Assembly (NCBI GenBank): GCA_019614645.1
Contig: JABWDB010000008.1
Location: 9,300,001-9,364,000, forward strand
Direction of reading: 5' to 3'
Source: Stratiolaelaps scimitus
Lineage: Eukaryota > Arthropoda > Arachnida > Mesostigmata > Laelapidae
DNA length: 64,000 bases
Part shown: positions 47,280-61,100 of the stretch, piece by piece
Numbering within the stretch: the stretch's first letter is position 1
Layout of the letters: each line of letters opens with the position of its first letter
Translations under genes and position numbers: made by a program
The notes under the pieces: generated by a model
Database searches by the model: none
What the model saw: only the letters and a program-made list of their open reading frames with translations
What the model was told of the DNA's origin: nothing

Positions 47280-48780
47280 CTGAAAGGCAAAAGAAAAAAA
47301 AGATAATATATTTATCAGCCATAAACAGTTGTTTCGCACAGCACTATTGAGCTGAGGCCGTTCTTCTCCTATCCCAATCATTCATGTATCGTTGATATAG
47401 TCTGGCGGAACACCGTTTAGAGAGAAAGAGCGAGAGAGCGAGACCCGGGAGGTCCTCAGGCTATCCGGTCCGATCCCGGCATCATCGCAATTACGTCGTC
47501 TCGTATAGACGATCGTTCAGGCTAAATTGTTGTTGTGACCTGATCGTCTGCCAGCGATTCTGTCTGTCATCGAAATTCAATCGGGCGACATCGACGAGTG
47601 CCGTCTCTCTGAAGGACCCACCGGGCGATTTGTGTATTTGTCCATGTACTTCAGTAACTCGCAGTCGGATTCATAGTCTCCGAGCGCAACGCGTCAACTG
47701 ACAAACTTGCAACGGGAATAGACCGAGTATAATGCAAAACCTAGCATGACGAGAGTATTTTCTCGATTTTATAATAATTGTCTGATCTCATAGAAGACTC
47801 GAGTATACATTTCGCCATGTAATAGCATATACGTAACTCACGCTACATCAAAATTAGCAAATGATATATTATACATCTTCATTTATTACGATGCAATTAT
47901 GATTAATGAGAAATTGCTTGCTAATGTAACTTTGCAGTATCGATCTGAAACGCATGACGTCGAATACTGTCCTCGATACCTCACTAATTATGACGCGCTT
48001 TTCCGATGCTCCACATTACTTTCTACGTAAGCAGGCTTCAACCTGCAAATATTTCACCCTTACCCATTCTAGCCTTGAAACATACCTTAGTATAATGTCT
48101 ATGCCGTATTCGGAGAACAATTATATTTGTCAAAACGTCACCATTAATTGTTTTACAAGTTAGGACTTCCAGAGAATGATGGGAATTGGTCTAGCAATTC
48201 ACCGCGCATGTATCTAGGATTCGAATATTATACATAACGCACCAACTGTATCCCATTGCTATATCGAAAGGTAGTCAAGCATGCGGCATCAAGCTACAGC
48301 TTCGCTAAACACACTTTGACAGCCTTGATGAAACATTCGGACGCATTTCCTTCACCCTCAACAGCACTGCGACAAATCATTGAGAAGTCATCTTCCACAA
48401 ATAAATTTCGCCATCTATGTACGAACGCGAACTTCTGTTACTATTGGTTTATTTACATAGCTATCTAGATATCACCTATTGGTCCCCGGCTGCGTTCGCC
48501 TCGTGTTCTCAATAGCCTATCAGTGTGAGCCGATAATAACAACTAATAACAACTGATGTGGTATAATCTGTTGCTTAATAGCGGCACCAGAAGTCAAACG
48601 GACACGCAACAGACGGAGACAGAGAGACAAATAAGCGAAAAAAAAATAAACAACAATAAAGCTGATTTCAATTCACATTATTTCCTTTCCTTGTCATTTT
48701 CTACTCTTCAGCGATGCCTAAAGCTGTCTGCCTCATCGTTACACTGTGGCTACCGTTGCTAGTATTATTATTATTATTAG
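47280..48780. other. Flank with possible 5' part of RpiA
   Basis: The missing first exon of the isomerase should lie here or further on. A minus-strand patch at about 47710-47600 reads like protein (YESDCELLKYMDKYTNRPVG) but matches no isomerase sequence and cannot be chained. No other support. Confidence 0.35.
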
Positions 48781-50070
48781 TATTATTGAATGACGATCTT
48801 GTGGCTTGAATACGCTCGCCTGCTCCTCCGACTTCGTCTTGAGACCCCGCGGTTGGCCGTTTTTCGCCGTACAGCTGCTGTGACGCCGCCCGCCCGACGT
48901 CCGGGCCGGCGGTGTCGTCTCCCTAGACGATTTTTGTTTTTTCCCGAACTTTTTCGTGGCCTCGATGCCGCGGTCCCACCACCCAATACAGAGCGTAATT
49001 GAACACCGAATGCCGAGCGTCAGCCAAGTCGCCTAATCGGGTCACCGAACGCCGAACACCAAGCCGAGCCCAGTGCCGCCATCGGCCAACGCCAGCGGGG
49101 GTGCGGGCGCGCGGAGCATCCACGGCAGCAGCAGAAAAAAGCCAGGTATAATAGTTAGTTTGTCGGTAGCATGTTCTGCCATCTCGTGCTTCGAACGCTC
49201 GAACCGAATCCCGGCGGCACCGGAGAGGAACAGTCAGCGAACCATCGCTAACCGTTACAAGCATAGGTTGCTGAGACGGCAATGGCCACATTAGCAAAAT
49301 CAACAAGAGGAGCTTCATTGGAGCGCCACTCCCGGAGATCACCGCCGCGATCACCGATCACCCATCGACTAACTGCTATTACCAGCCAGCGTTCCGAGCC
49401 AGTCGCGCTGCGGCAAGACGCTCAAGTTCTCAGCAACAGTCTCCCCATGCATGCAGCTTCGTCCACCTGCGGATCGTGTGTGTGTGTGTGTTTTTTTTGT
49501 CACTATTCGATTTTCATTATGTGAGGCAGTCAACCACGACGGCGATACCTCGCCCGCGAATACAGGCGACACCGGCAACCGTTCGCGGTAGCGACAGCAG
49601 CAGCAGCAGCAATTGCTGACGGCAGTGCTAGTTGACGCTGGCGTCGTAAGCAGAACCCGCTGCAGTGCTGCTGAAACGGTGACTCCAGCCGTACGGGCGG
49701 CAACGTCTGTCGTTGCTCGCAACAATCAGCAACAGGAACACAGTGGATTGTCGCGCGCGACCGTGGCGCCAGTCGGCGGTCGGCACACGAAGCTCGGGGC
49801 CATCAGAGAGCCGGCAAGTCAGAGAGTCGCTGAGCGATCGAGCAAACGGATGGACGTCGAAGGGCCAATTCGACGGCGATACCAGACCCGCAACCGGCAC
49901 CGGGGACAAATGCTCGCTTCAGGACAGTTCGCGCACGCACGATCGTAATGATATTAATAATAATACTAATAATAAGAACGTGCAACATTTGAAACGTCAC
50001 TCTGCGCAGTGTATTGTAAAGCAGAAGATGGAGGTGGTGTATAACAGTTCCTCGTAGACCAGCCCGATTC
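48781..50070. other. GC-rich, CAG-repeat island; likely promoter/5'UTR
   Basis: Composition changes sharply to GC-rich with many CG dinucleotides, a CAG run at about 49596-49610 and a (GT)n/T run near 49477-49498. Open frames exist in most frames on both strands, as expected in GC-rich DNA, and none has a recognised domain. Reads as a promoter or long 5' leader of a large, perhaps neuronal or developmental, gene; inference only. Confidence 0.4.
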
Positions 50071-52243
50071 TAAGGATACCCCCATAATGAGAGTCGACCC
50101 GAAGTACAGAGGACAAACATCGTGCTGTTCGTCCTTGAGACGCTATACGAAGGGGTGTTGGATTTGGTTCTAAGGGTTTGTCGGTGTTTCTGGATTCGCT
50201 TTAGCAGGAAGCATCAGGTGGACGATGGTTGTACCATATTGCAGGCGGCTGGCACCCTTGCTGTGACAAGCGCTAGCGTTCAACAATCATTGGCAATGTG
50301 CAAATCGTGTTCATTTATGGATTTCTGAGGATGCTGATTCTATTCAGGGATCTTGTGCAGGAGGGGTACGTGCAGTGCCTACGTGGAATAACAGCTTCCT
50401 TCCGCTGATTGTTTGATTGAGAATTGAGTGAGAATTCCCGTCGCTGCGCCTGCGCAAGCCAAGGATACTACAAGGATACCATGATACATTTGACAATGTG
50501 ATATATTTATGAAATAATCAACACGAACAACAAAACAAGTGAAGCGGTAATGATGCGTTTAGCTGGTCACTGTTCTTAATTGACATAGAGTGAAATTCAA
50601 GGAGGTGATAGCTGGCAATAATCGATAGTGCGTGGTCCATTACGAAACGTGAACAGAGTCAACTGACTCCAAATGGGATAGTGAGTGAATTTCACGCAGC
50701 TCAAACGAATTGACCACATTTCCGAGTACAAAGGATTGGAGCAGGTGTCCGCGGAGACACACCCGGCTTGGCCTTGGTTAGTAACGCGCAGCATCACACA
50801 AAAGCGACCCTTTTAAATTTTTCATACGGATGTTTATAATGAGCTTTCCTCTATGTAAGAGTGTGAATTTAAAGTTGCTCAGTAACACATTGTATATACA
50901 ATCGGTCGTTCACTGTTTAGCTACGGCGTTGATGCTAACTGCAAGTCAAGCACAACAAAGATCAAACGGCGAAAGCGTCGAAAAGCGCGCAGACACTTTT
51001 TTTTCAGTGGAGAATTTTTCACTTCAATTCAGCTGGAGAATGTGAATCCCGTCTAACTTGTAGTTTACCGTTTGATATTATCACTTCACTATTTCACACA
51101 GCGCGTGTAGTTATGTCAGATCGGCAGATTATAACTAGCAAACACCTCGCCTTTTTCTGCCAGAGTCGTTAGTTCGGGACGTTTAGTTCCATATAGTATA
51201 TATATATATATGTTTATATCTATATATTTATATAGAAAGAGAGAGAGGTTTATAAATAATTAGCAGCTGGACAGTGCGCAGATAGCCACAACAATAAGAC
51301 GTATATACATGCATCCTTACTCAGGCTACTAATTAACCGTGTCGATTCGCGCGTGACAGCGTTCCACATAAATATCTCACCGAGCGGAGATGCCAAGCGG
51401 GAACGTATGTATTTATAAGCAAGCACGTGATCGTAATACGACTTCAGAGACGATAGACAATAGATGACGGTGTAAGGCTTATCGTCTCCTGCGGGTAAGC
51501 ACTCGAGTAAAGTTTGTTTCGCAAAAATTTGTATTCTGATCCAGTGTACGTGCCTTTCTGTGGTGTTCATATGTTGACTGATTTTACAACGGCGTGAACA
51601 CGCACGGTATGGTGATTGAAAAACGAACTGAATCACAGAAACACACGGGGAGATGATCATACAATGAATCACGCACAGCGCAGCAATGACAGTTGTATAT
51701 GAAAATGAATAATTAAACAGATCAAGACACGCAACAATTGTGTGCTTAGGCGGAATTTCAAGTGGATTTACGCTGTCGCCTCGAAGGTGGGAAGTATTTG
51801 CATTGTTTTCATCTGTGTTAATTCTCTAATCTGACAGAAGAAAAATTCGTATCCTTACTAGCGAATTACAGGATAGGCGTTGTCTGTGATTAAAACGTTT
51901 CGCTTAGCCTGTACTGTATGTATAATTATACACTTAATGAATTTAAAGTATTAGTGAAACCGTTGCATCTACCGACGTCCGAATGAGATTACCCCCCGAT
52001 ACAATGGTGATAATTTCCGTTGTGAAATTATTATTATTATTATTATCACTATGACTGTTATTTACACAGAGTACCTGCGGCTGGACCAAAGTTACAGTAG
52101 TCCCGTACAAAGAAACACACGCACACACACACACAACTACTACTCATAATATACCGACTTTCTAATAAGCTGAGCCGCGTCACTCCGACGCTGATTTTAC
52201 GCATATTTTCAACAATCGAAATTATTCTCATTCATATATTTAC

Positions 52244-52275
<32 letters not shown>

Positions 52276-55200
52276 GTCAGTGGAAACTCGCGGATTGTGG
52301 CTACCACGCATCGTAATTCCGCTGCTGCCGCTGCTGTTGGCGGTCGAATAAAATTCAGTCCCTTGATATTGTCCCTGCCCATCTTGAGTGGAGCCGCCAT
52401 GCCGACCACTGTCAACGCAGGCCAAGCCAGTACCACTCATTGAAACTATCGATATCTCGTTTCTCCCTGTTGCATCGACATTCACATGATGCTTATACGC
52501 AACACGCGCACTGCTACATTCGGCTGATTATTTGTGGACCTTTTCAGGCTCTGGCCTTTTTAGGCTGCTCAAAAATTGTGCGAAGAAAGAAACAACGCAA
52601 CGGAGACAGCGGGTCGCCACACGATTTCAGTGGACGATTCTCAAGCGATACGCGACCAGCGGCACTGTCCATGGGGGCGCGGGGGCGGCGGCAGCGGTGG
52701 GCGGATGAACGCGGAAAAAAAGTGCCACCACATCTTGCACAAGTCGTCGCACAAATCATGCGCCTTTTCATCGCACCATGCCTTCATCAGTCAAACACTT
52801 TCAATGGGATGCCGTTCTCGAGCATGTGTCAACATCAAGCATACAGTGATCTAATTATAGCCTTGTGATTATAGTATCGTGTTAGAATGGCATCGATCGA
52901 TCTAGCTATCGATACATAGTTATGCTTGTTGCAGAATATCACATTTTTCAAGCCGATATTCGGCGGGTTGGCCCAAGTAAACCCCCTCAGTGCGTTTTTG
53001 CAGCCAGCACCACCTTTTCCGTTGATAAAATAGTGGTGATTTATGCTATAATCATAAGGCAAACAAAAATCGGAACTTATTGTAATGTTGCAAGTCATGC
53101 TAATTGCGATGTGATCTGCAGCAGAATGTCTGTCGTATTGTGACCGGTTGCAATCGGTTGCACTCAATTATTGATCATTGGAGCATACATTCAGCGGACG
53201 ACACCACTACCCGAGACGCGCGTCGTGTGCTCTATCTAACGGCTGGATAATTATTTCGAGTGAAAATTACCTCATACAAATATTGGATATATTATATCAA
53301 GCAGTGTGGTTTGAGTCGACGTCGTTCGAACATTGCACGCATGAAAGTCACAAAAGCGGGAACAGTCTCTTCAATGCAAATTGAAACGAACATCATCGAT
53401 ATATGTCCTGTCATATTAAATAGTATATAATTATAATGAACATTTTGTGACGCGCAAAAAAATGTCTCCTCGCAATTCGTGCATTCACAAATTATATATA
53501 TATATATATATAGAACAGGTTGCTCTGGAACCGCCGTACGGCTGACGTCCGCTCACTTCGACAGAAGTTAGAATAATAGTTATTTAATCAGCAAGTCTGC
53601 GTTTCTTTGTCCAGCTGTGAAATGTATTTTCCTAAGCAATTCCCTGCGTTCATTACTCCAAAGAAATCACTCGGTCACAAAGCCGCAGCTCAGTGATTAC
53701 AATGAGCTGAGTCTCTCTTTAAAAATGCCACAATGTCTCCAATCAGAGCGTACGAATTTGCTTTTGATTAGATTACAATTACCAGTACACTGAAATTATA
53801 AACCGATATCACGCTCACGCTGGCTGGCTGGCCTATTGGTCCAACGAATAGGAATGAATTTGTAGCATTGCATACGAGCCAAGTTGGCGCAGGTGAACAG
53901 CGCGGATACTATGTACATATATATATATATATATGTATATACATATCGCACGGATACATCAAGGATGTTATCCAAGAGGCCGATACGAGCCGTCGAACAA
54001 AACATGGTGTACACCTACATGATATAAGTGATAGCCACGCCACGTTTACGCGTTCAAGGGGAAGCCTTTGAAGTGTATGGCCCTGTTACGTTCTCTGCAC
54101 GTTTTGTGATTTGACTTGCTGGACCGATCAAGCGAGTATGATTGCAAGCCTGCGAGTATAGATCTAGCTTGACTAGTTCAAACTGCTGTTGCTAGCGGCA
54201 GCACGAATTGACTAATTAATGTCTAGCGACACGCTCTTCAGAGGAACGAACGATGCAATTTACTCCTCTGCCGCCGCCGCCCCTAGTAATAATAGCTTCG
54301 TAGTTATTTGTTTTTGCGTAAAAGTTACACAAATATAACACGGCTGGAAGTCATGCATATGAACGCCTGACGTGTCCTGTTGTGACTTGCAGCAATTCGA
54401 CCAGAGCTGCCCGTAGCGGCCGAGCGGAATAAAAACCGAGTGAATGAACGCTGGTGAGCGCTGATCTCTGGTGAGCAGACACCGTTCCGGCGGTGGATAT
54501 AGCAGCATACTGCTCGCATTGTATTGACATTAAATCAATGCAGATGTGATGGGGGCTGCGCCCGGCGCTGTTTACGCACCGGACAACTACAACAACAGCA
54601 ATGACGTGTGCGCGATGTGGGATCGTGCGGCAATCGTAACGAAACGCTGTAGGTGTGTCCAAACATGCAACATTGAGAATTGTACATAAGGGGGAATGTG
54701 TGCTGCTCTGATGTTTTTCTATTGAAAAATCTCGTGTACGCAGTCCGCAATTATTGTTGTTATTATTATTATTATTATTGTTATTAGCACACTGTGATTT
54801 ATTGGGGGTTTATGGGCGATACGTTCTACACTGGCACTATTAATGTTGCGTATTTGTAGTGCTCTGGTTTTATTATACATATATATATATATAATATATG
54901 TATATATAAACACAAAAGCGATCACACGATGGCCGATGACGTTTCATATGTCGAGAAACGCAACCAACGTCACGATAACGCTTAGCTGAAAACATAAAGG
55001 CGTAAGGCTATATAAAAGCCTATTACCTCAGAGCGAGAAAGACTTTCTGTAATCGTGGTCGATTTAATATTGTGCTGAATCCAAAATTCATTCTGGGGCC
55101 CCCATTGGGAGCGTCACCTATGGTGTGATGAACGAACGAGACAGCGCGCGATAGAACGACCATCTTCACTCCGGCAGAAAGGCATTACCCATGGTGGTAG

Positions 55201-55600
55201 CAACGGAATCACGGACGCGTCAAATAAACGTGGCAATATACACGCGTATAATGTAATCGAATTAGGGACTGCCGTCGTCAATCAATGACGGACGGCCAAC
55301 ACTGCTAAGGATATCCACCATTCTCATCTGGCTGTGCTAGGAGGTCGAATACGACGAACCCTAAACCTGTCGGATTAGCCTGTGTGTCATGCCAAATCCA
55401 ACCTATTTTGTGAACACATCCGAAAGCTTGGAAGCTTGCGTGAAAGACGAATTCTCGTATCATGACCAATCGAAAAATCGAGTGTCAGACAGAATTGCTC
55501 AGCTGGTCACCGGCTACCTCTGGCGGAGTTTCGATCGGACACACTCTGCTCCCCTCAATAGTTGTCTTTGAGTTGCCACGAGTTCAAGTTCGCTAGTCGT
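50071..55600. other. Repeat-rich gene-poor stretch
   Basis: No supported exon. Simple repeats: (AT)n about 51200-51235, (TTA)n 52031-52047, (TTA)n 52246-52276, (AT)n 53492-53512, (AT)n 53916-53943, (TTA)n 54757-54786, (AT)n 54880-54908. Frames at 51250-51672 and 52440-52868 lack domains. Looks like intron or intergenic DNA of a large gene. Confidence 0.45.
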
Positions 55601-56684
55601 CGACTCGTCCCAGCGTTCCCCCAGCGCTTATCGATGTAGTGGTTCGTTTAGTTTGTTAATTTCGCGCAAACAGAAATCAACGGACATCGAATCAGCTTCG
55701 TTGTCGTGTGCTGCTGCCCGTTCACCAACACCCGTGTGTATTGCAAGCTTCTGCAGGGGCCCACATTTTGTTTGTGTCATCTCTTCGTCCAGTTTCCCTT
55801 TTCGGTATAAACAAGAACACACGTGGACGACGCCGGCAGCAGCAGCAGCACCAGCGTAGCGCCAGCATACTGTGACATATGTGCACGCTTCGTGTGAGGA
55901 AGGGAACTTCACAGTTAGATCTTGTTTTGATTATTTTCACGCTTAGATAAACGACAAACCACGTGAGACCAACAGATCACAGAGAGGGAGAAATGGAGGG
56001 AGAGGCAGCGCGCGGAAGACGCCTGCAAAACCACCGCTTCTGCCTCTGCTGATACTGGCCGAATTTACATTTTGCGAATGAGCCGCCCACTGCCTGCCGC
56101 CTAAGCTACCTGAGCGGTGGCGGCGGTGGTTCGTCATCATCATCATCATCATCGTCGACAAGGATGAACAAGATCCGCAGCTATCGGTGTACGAGCCAGA
56201 GAGCAGCGAGGCGGGCCGAAGAGCCGGCCAACAGACATTCGGCGCAGCAGCAGCAGCAGTGAAAAAAAAACCCAGCAAAATATATACACTACAAAATCCT
56301 CCACCGCCGCCGCCACCGCAGGCTACGCCAATGCACCAACCGCTGGCTGTCAGGTGTCGTCTGTGGCGGACGAACAGACAAACGGAGACAGCTATAGCCG
56401 ACTAAATATTTATTCGAGTCGAAGCGAAGGCGAACAAATCAACTTCGTTTCCTCGTGATCGGTGTTTGCTCGCGCGGGGGATCGACAACGCGCCACAGGG
56501 AATCGTCGTCATCCCAAACCCGCGATCCACCGCAAATCCTACAAATCGTTATATCTTCGTCATCGCCAGCGTCCTTATCGTTTGCTCCACAATCCTACTT
56601 CGACTCAGTGGTAGTGGTAGTAGTAGTAGAGATTCTGCCTAGATTATATTGTGTGTCCGTTTACATATATGTTTACGTGATGCT

Positions 56685-56720
<36 letters not shown>
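55601..56720. other. Second GC/CAG-rich island
   Basis: Contains (CAG)n at about 55835-55852 and 56239-56260, a (TCA)n at about 56135-56155, a CCG-rich run near 56300-56320 and an (AT)n at 56686-56717. Frames on both strands give homopolymer Ala, Pro or Met runs, typical of repeats and not of a real protein. Confidence 0.4.
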
Positions 56721-56722
<2 letters not shown>

Positions 56723-59700
56723 TATAGATCATTTCCGGCGGAATCTCAAAATTCGATTGGCTGATATAGGTCGGCGCGTTCTTGTTTGAAATCACCAACA
56801 CAATTGCCACCTGCACAGTGTCTTCGATTGTAACAAGACAGCGCCCTACCGAGGAGACCTTCCCTTGGGCCCGTTTAGCGTTCGTTAGAGGACCCCCGTC
56901 GCTAACGAAAAATACCACTGATGTTTGAAGCGATCCAGGATGCATTGCTAATTGATTCGTTACTTAGGTAGGACTTACTGGCAACATTACCAGCACAGCG
57001 AATACAGCCCTAGGTGCATCAATCTTGCAATCACCGCCAATGCGGTACAATCCTGACCGTTTGATACAGTATGCGCACGAATACCACTCGCGCAGAAATT
57101 GAGATATGTACACGACTATTTGAATAGCAATAGGGAATATTTATATAATCAATATGCGTTGCAAATTACATAATTCCGATGTCACTACACGAGACAGAGT
57201 ATGTCGAACGCTCAAAGAACGATACACTCTCGCTGGCAAAAATCCTCGTTAACAGCTGACCCTCGCATTCTCTTCGATAGGCCGCGGTGTCGTTGCATGG
57301 CATTGTTATCAGGGACATCCCCACTGTGATTATGCCGGGACCAGTCAGTGTTCATCACCGTTTTGCCAATTGTTTAGCCTCGTCAAAATCATAGCGCCAT
57401 GGCGGCTTTTCTGTCGAGCCGCCTCGATATCAATATCGCTACATTGGGGTAACAGAAAGCGTAAAACAAAATAACAACATAACATCACCGTTTGCATCGT
57501 GTTCTGTTGAAGCGAGTGTCTGAAAAGGAGACGACCTAACACAAAAGTATCACCAACGGGATTAGCTATCGACGACAATAAGATATTTGTTCATGTCGGC
57601 GTGAAAGCGCGGCAGCAAAAATATTCAAAAATGTCAAACTTCGCCCCTTAACCATGGGCCACTCCTTTATCCTGCCGATGTGGCGACGCCCACTTTCATA
57701 TCGACCGAAGTCATCCGCCACTCAGTTTGCTGCTTATTTGCTGACTGCCGCCAGACAGTGTTTGTTAATGCAGAATTTGTACATTTGAAGCACGCAGTGC
57801 ATATCATTTCATCGAATCATTGTTGTCGTACAGAAACCATACCCCAAAGTGGGTTCACCCGAACGTTGCTGAAGAGGAAATCAATTAGCTGATTACTGAA
57901 GAAGCCATGTTATCCAACGACGAAACTAAAGGTAAAGGTTTTATTGGTTTATTAAAGGAGCTGCAATTTTACAATGCTTAAGCTCTCTTATATGTCAAAG
58001 AGCTAATTTGTTAAGACACCAGAGGTTAGTTACTTCGCTGAATACGAAACAGCTCGACTCGTCATTCTGATATGAGCCTTTGTCGCAGCGAGTCACAACG
58101 ACGTATGCCAACTCTAATACCTACGTGCATGAGTGACTATGTACATGCCACACAGTACGCATGTGATTCGAGCTATCCGGCAAATCTTGTTTCATGCAAA
58201 CATGTACCCACTGACGACTTCGATCTGAAGGCGCACGCAGCGTAGTCCGATTTCAAGCAAAAACAAGAAAATAGTTGACTGCACCGCGGTGGCTGTCGCT
58301 GTTTCATTGGTATCGGCAGCCTGGCCAACCGCCAATCGCATATATATATATACGCTATGAATCTCATGCGAAATCACCAAAAAAAAAGAACGGATTTGTG
58401 CAACCGTCAGCAGTTTCATTGAATGCTAATGTCAGGCAATACTGCGTGGTTATGAAAGTTGTCGAGGTATGATACTTGCGGACAAAAGATAAAAAGGGAA
58501 ATGCTTCACAAAATAAAATTTTTCCGAATTTCTAATAGCTTATGAAAGTTTACGATTGCGCTTGTCAACGAACAGCATATGACGAAGTGGGTGGTAATTA
58601 ACGCCCAAGAGGTAGAATATGTGTTTTGACCCAGGTTGGCCATCAGAGCGCTCGACTTTACAACTACTATACATCATTGAGTTGTTACTCTGTCTCGACG
58701 TCAGTGAACCTCGCACGTGACTTGTGGCAAGCGGACAGCTACATCGCGTAGACTTTTGTGCAATCTGAAAGCTCGAACACGCGATGCCCATGATGTCGAG
58801 TGGAGAATGCTTCCAAAGCTGTCAACTCAAACTATTTTGCTTAACCCACTCGCTCGTTTATTCGTTGTAAATAATATCTAAGATTTTCCCTATTAATAAT
58901 CATACTATTATAGAGTCAGAGTCAGATAGAGTCAGATATGCAAACATCGATTTACTCCTACAGGCCATAAATAGCCAAGTTATAAATGGGAATAGAAATG
59001 CTGCATACCTAGCCATCAGAAGGCTGCCAGAACTCTAGGACCAGTGTATAGGTACATACCCCTAACTCATACTAAAAAATCTTTGTTCTAACTCACTTAG
59101 ATAAATCAGCCAATACTGAAATGTATGTGTGTCATTTTTTGTCGGCCAGTCTAATATATACTATATACGTTACACACATGGTCATTCAGTTCCAGAGAGG
59201 ACAAGTATCAACTATAGCATCAGCAACAGAAGCAGCAATCGGGGAACGTTCAGCAATCAAAGCGATCGTGGCTAGAATGCGAATGGCAATAACATCGGTG
59301 GTATCTTGTGGCAACGAAATACGAGAAAACGAGTGACGATGATGCCGATGATGGTGATTTGAACGTTTCTTATGGCTGCCTTTTCATTTGATTGTCTATT
59401 CCTTGCAATCGTCACGTGTGTCTTAATAATAATAATAATATAAAGTAACCATCGTAAAATGACGCTGCGTAGTCAGTACGTAACACTCATTACCTCTTTA
59501 TTACAAAAGTGTAGACAAAACTACTCTATAGGCAGTCACATACAAACAGATGAATATACAGTCAGCTACTATTATTATTATAATAATAATAATAATAATA
59601 ATAATAAGAAGAAGAATAAAGTCGCCAATTGATCACTTCTTTTCCGGTATAATCGCTCACTGGCGAGCTACCTGCATATCATCAAATGGCAATATCTAAT

Positions 59701-60480
59701 ATATATATATATATAAAGAAAAAATATAATCGAATTGGTTGTGTGTCCGTCGTTTCAATGGAGCCTTTGTAGTCAAATGGCCAGAGTAACGAGAAGCCCC
59801 GAAACCGAAGGACTCAACTGTGGCTAGCGTCTGTCTGACGTCTGGTCAACGGCGACAAACGTCAACATCGACAGAACGAGCTGCTTCAGGCTTGTAGGCA
59901 AGACGCTCCTCTAGATCGAGTGAAAAGGTGCCCCCAATAAAACGACGAGAACTAAAATACAATAATGACGAAGCCGAGGACACCGACGCGAACGAAACAT
60001 CGAGGGAACAGAAATCATCATCATCATCAGTAATAATGGTCACACGTTGTTCCCCGCCGGGGCAAGGGTGAAAGTCAATAGACAACGAGCACCACTGGCA
60101 AAAATCAGCAGAGAAAACAAAACGCTCAAAGAAGAAGGGCCAATGAAATGCCCACCACGCCGCCTGCGGACCCGAAGTGGCAATTTCACCTGATTCCCCA
60201 TTTTTTTGTCTTTCTTTCTTTTCAATTGATGTGGCCAAGCTGTGGCAAATATCGCGCCAAGTTGTCGACGGTAGACACGAGCAACACGGCGGATGAGGCG
60301 GACACAGACGAGAGCCACTTCACTGACAAATTCACTGAGTACCCGTCCCCTGCCACCATCCATTATCAATTTGTACAATATATCTATCTATCTATCGTAA
60401 TCGCGGTGATAACCATCGCAATATCACCGCGTAAAATGGTAGATCGAAGACGACGACGAACGAACGAACAGTAGACGAAA
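56721..60480. other. Repeat-rich gene-poor stretch
   Basis: No supported exon. (AT)n near 58340 and 59698-59715, and (TAA)n near 59576-59608. An 83-codon minus-strand ATG frame at 58791-58540 beginning MGIACSS is the most protein-like frame but has no domain or splice support. Confidence 0.4.
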
Positions 60481-61100
60481 CCGCAGCCCGACCGTTTGCG
60501 GGGTGCTAGTATATATATATGACTAATGTAACTGGCGCTAAACGGGGCCGGCATTATATATTACCGCCGCGCGGTGTTGCCGTCTGCCGTCGCTGCTGAC
60601 GCTAACGACCCTTTGGGGGGGCTGGTTGGTTGGTTGTCAGACCAGCAATAGCAACGTTTACAGCAAAGGCGAGTCGTTGTGGGCGACATAAAGGCAAACG
60701 ATATGAAACCGTCCCCTTAGCGCCCGCCACCCGTTTTCCAACTCGTATAAGTTTCCCCGCTTACTCGACGACGAAGGGACGATGAGACAGGAGGAATCGC
60801 TATGTATTATTCGTCTTGTTGCTGCTCCTGCTGTGGCTGTTGTTGCTGTTGCTGTTGTTGTCATTGACATTTTCGTCACAGAGACGCCGGCACGCTATTT
60901 TCGGTGTCGTACGAGCGTCGCGCGCCACGGGCGAAGAGCGACAACGCGCAAAAATTGGTAAACCTTGTTTGAGTGCCATTGTTCGACGTCAGCGACGAAA
61001 TCGCAAGAGTCCACAGAAGCGGTGGTGGCAGCAGCTAAAGAGAGACAACGAACAAGGCTGGATGAACGCTGGATGCTTCACCAGAATATAGGAGAAATAA
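60481..61100. other. Third GC-rich island with (TGT/CTG)n tract
   Basis: GC-rich DNA around 60540-60600, then TTG/CTG repeats at about 60815-60865. Gives Leu-rich frames on + and Thr/Ala-rich frames on -, which are repeat artefacts. Confidence 0.4.

Noticed and set aside
48923..49354. 143-codon minus-strand frame with MKLLLLILLMWPLP, possibly a signal peptide
   Set aside because: Downstream composition is repeat-like and Arg-rich with no Cys pattern or domain. Possible but unsupported without transcripts.
49613..50057. Overlapping 111- and 114-codon plus-strand frames in the GC-rich island
   Set aside because: Open frames on several frames and both strands with Arg/Ala/Gln-rich composition are expected in GC- and CAG-rich DNA; no domain or ATG context support.
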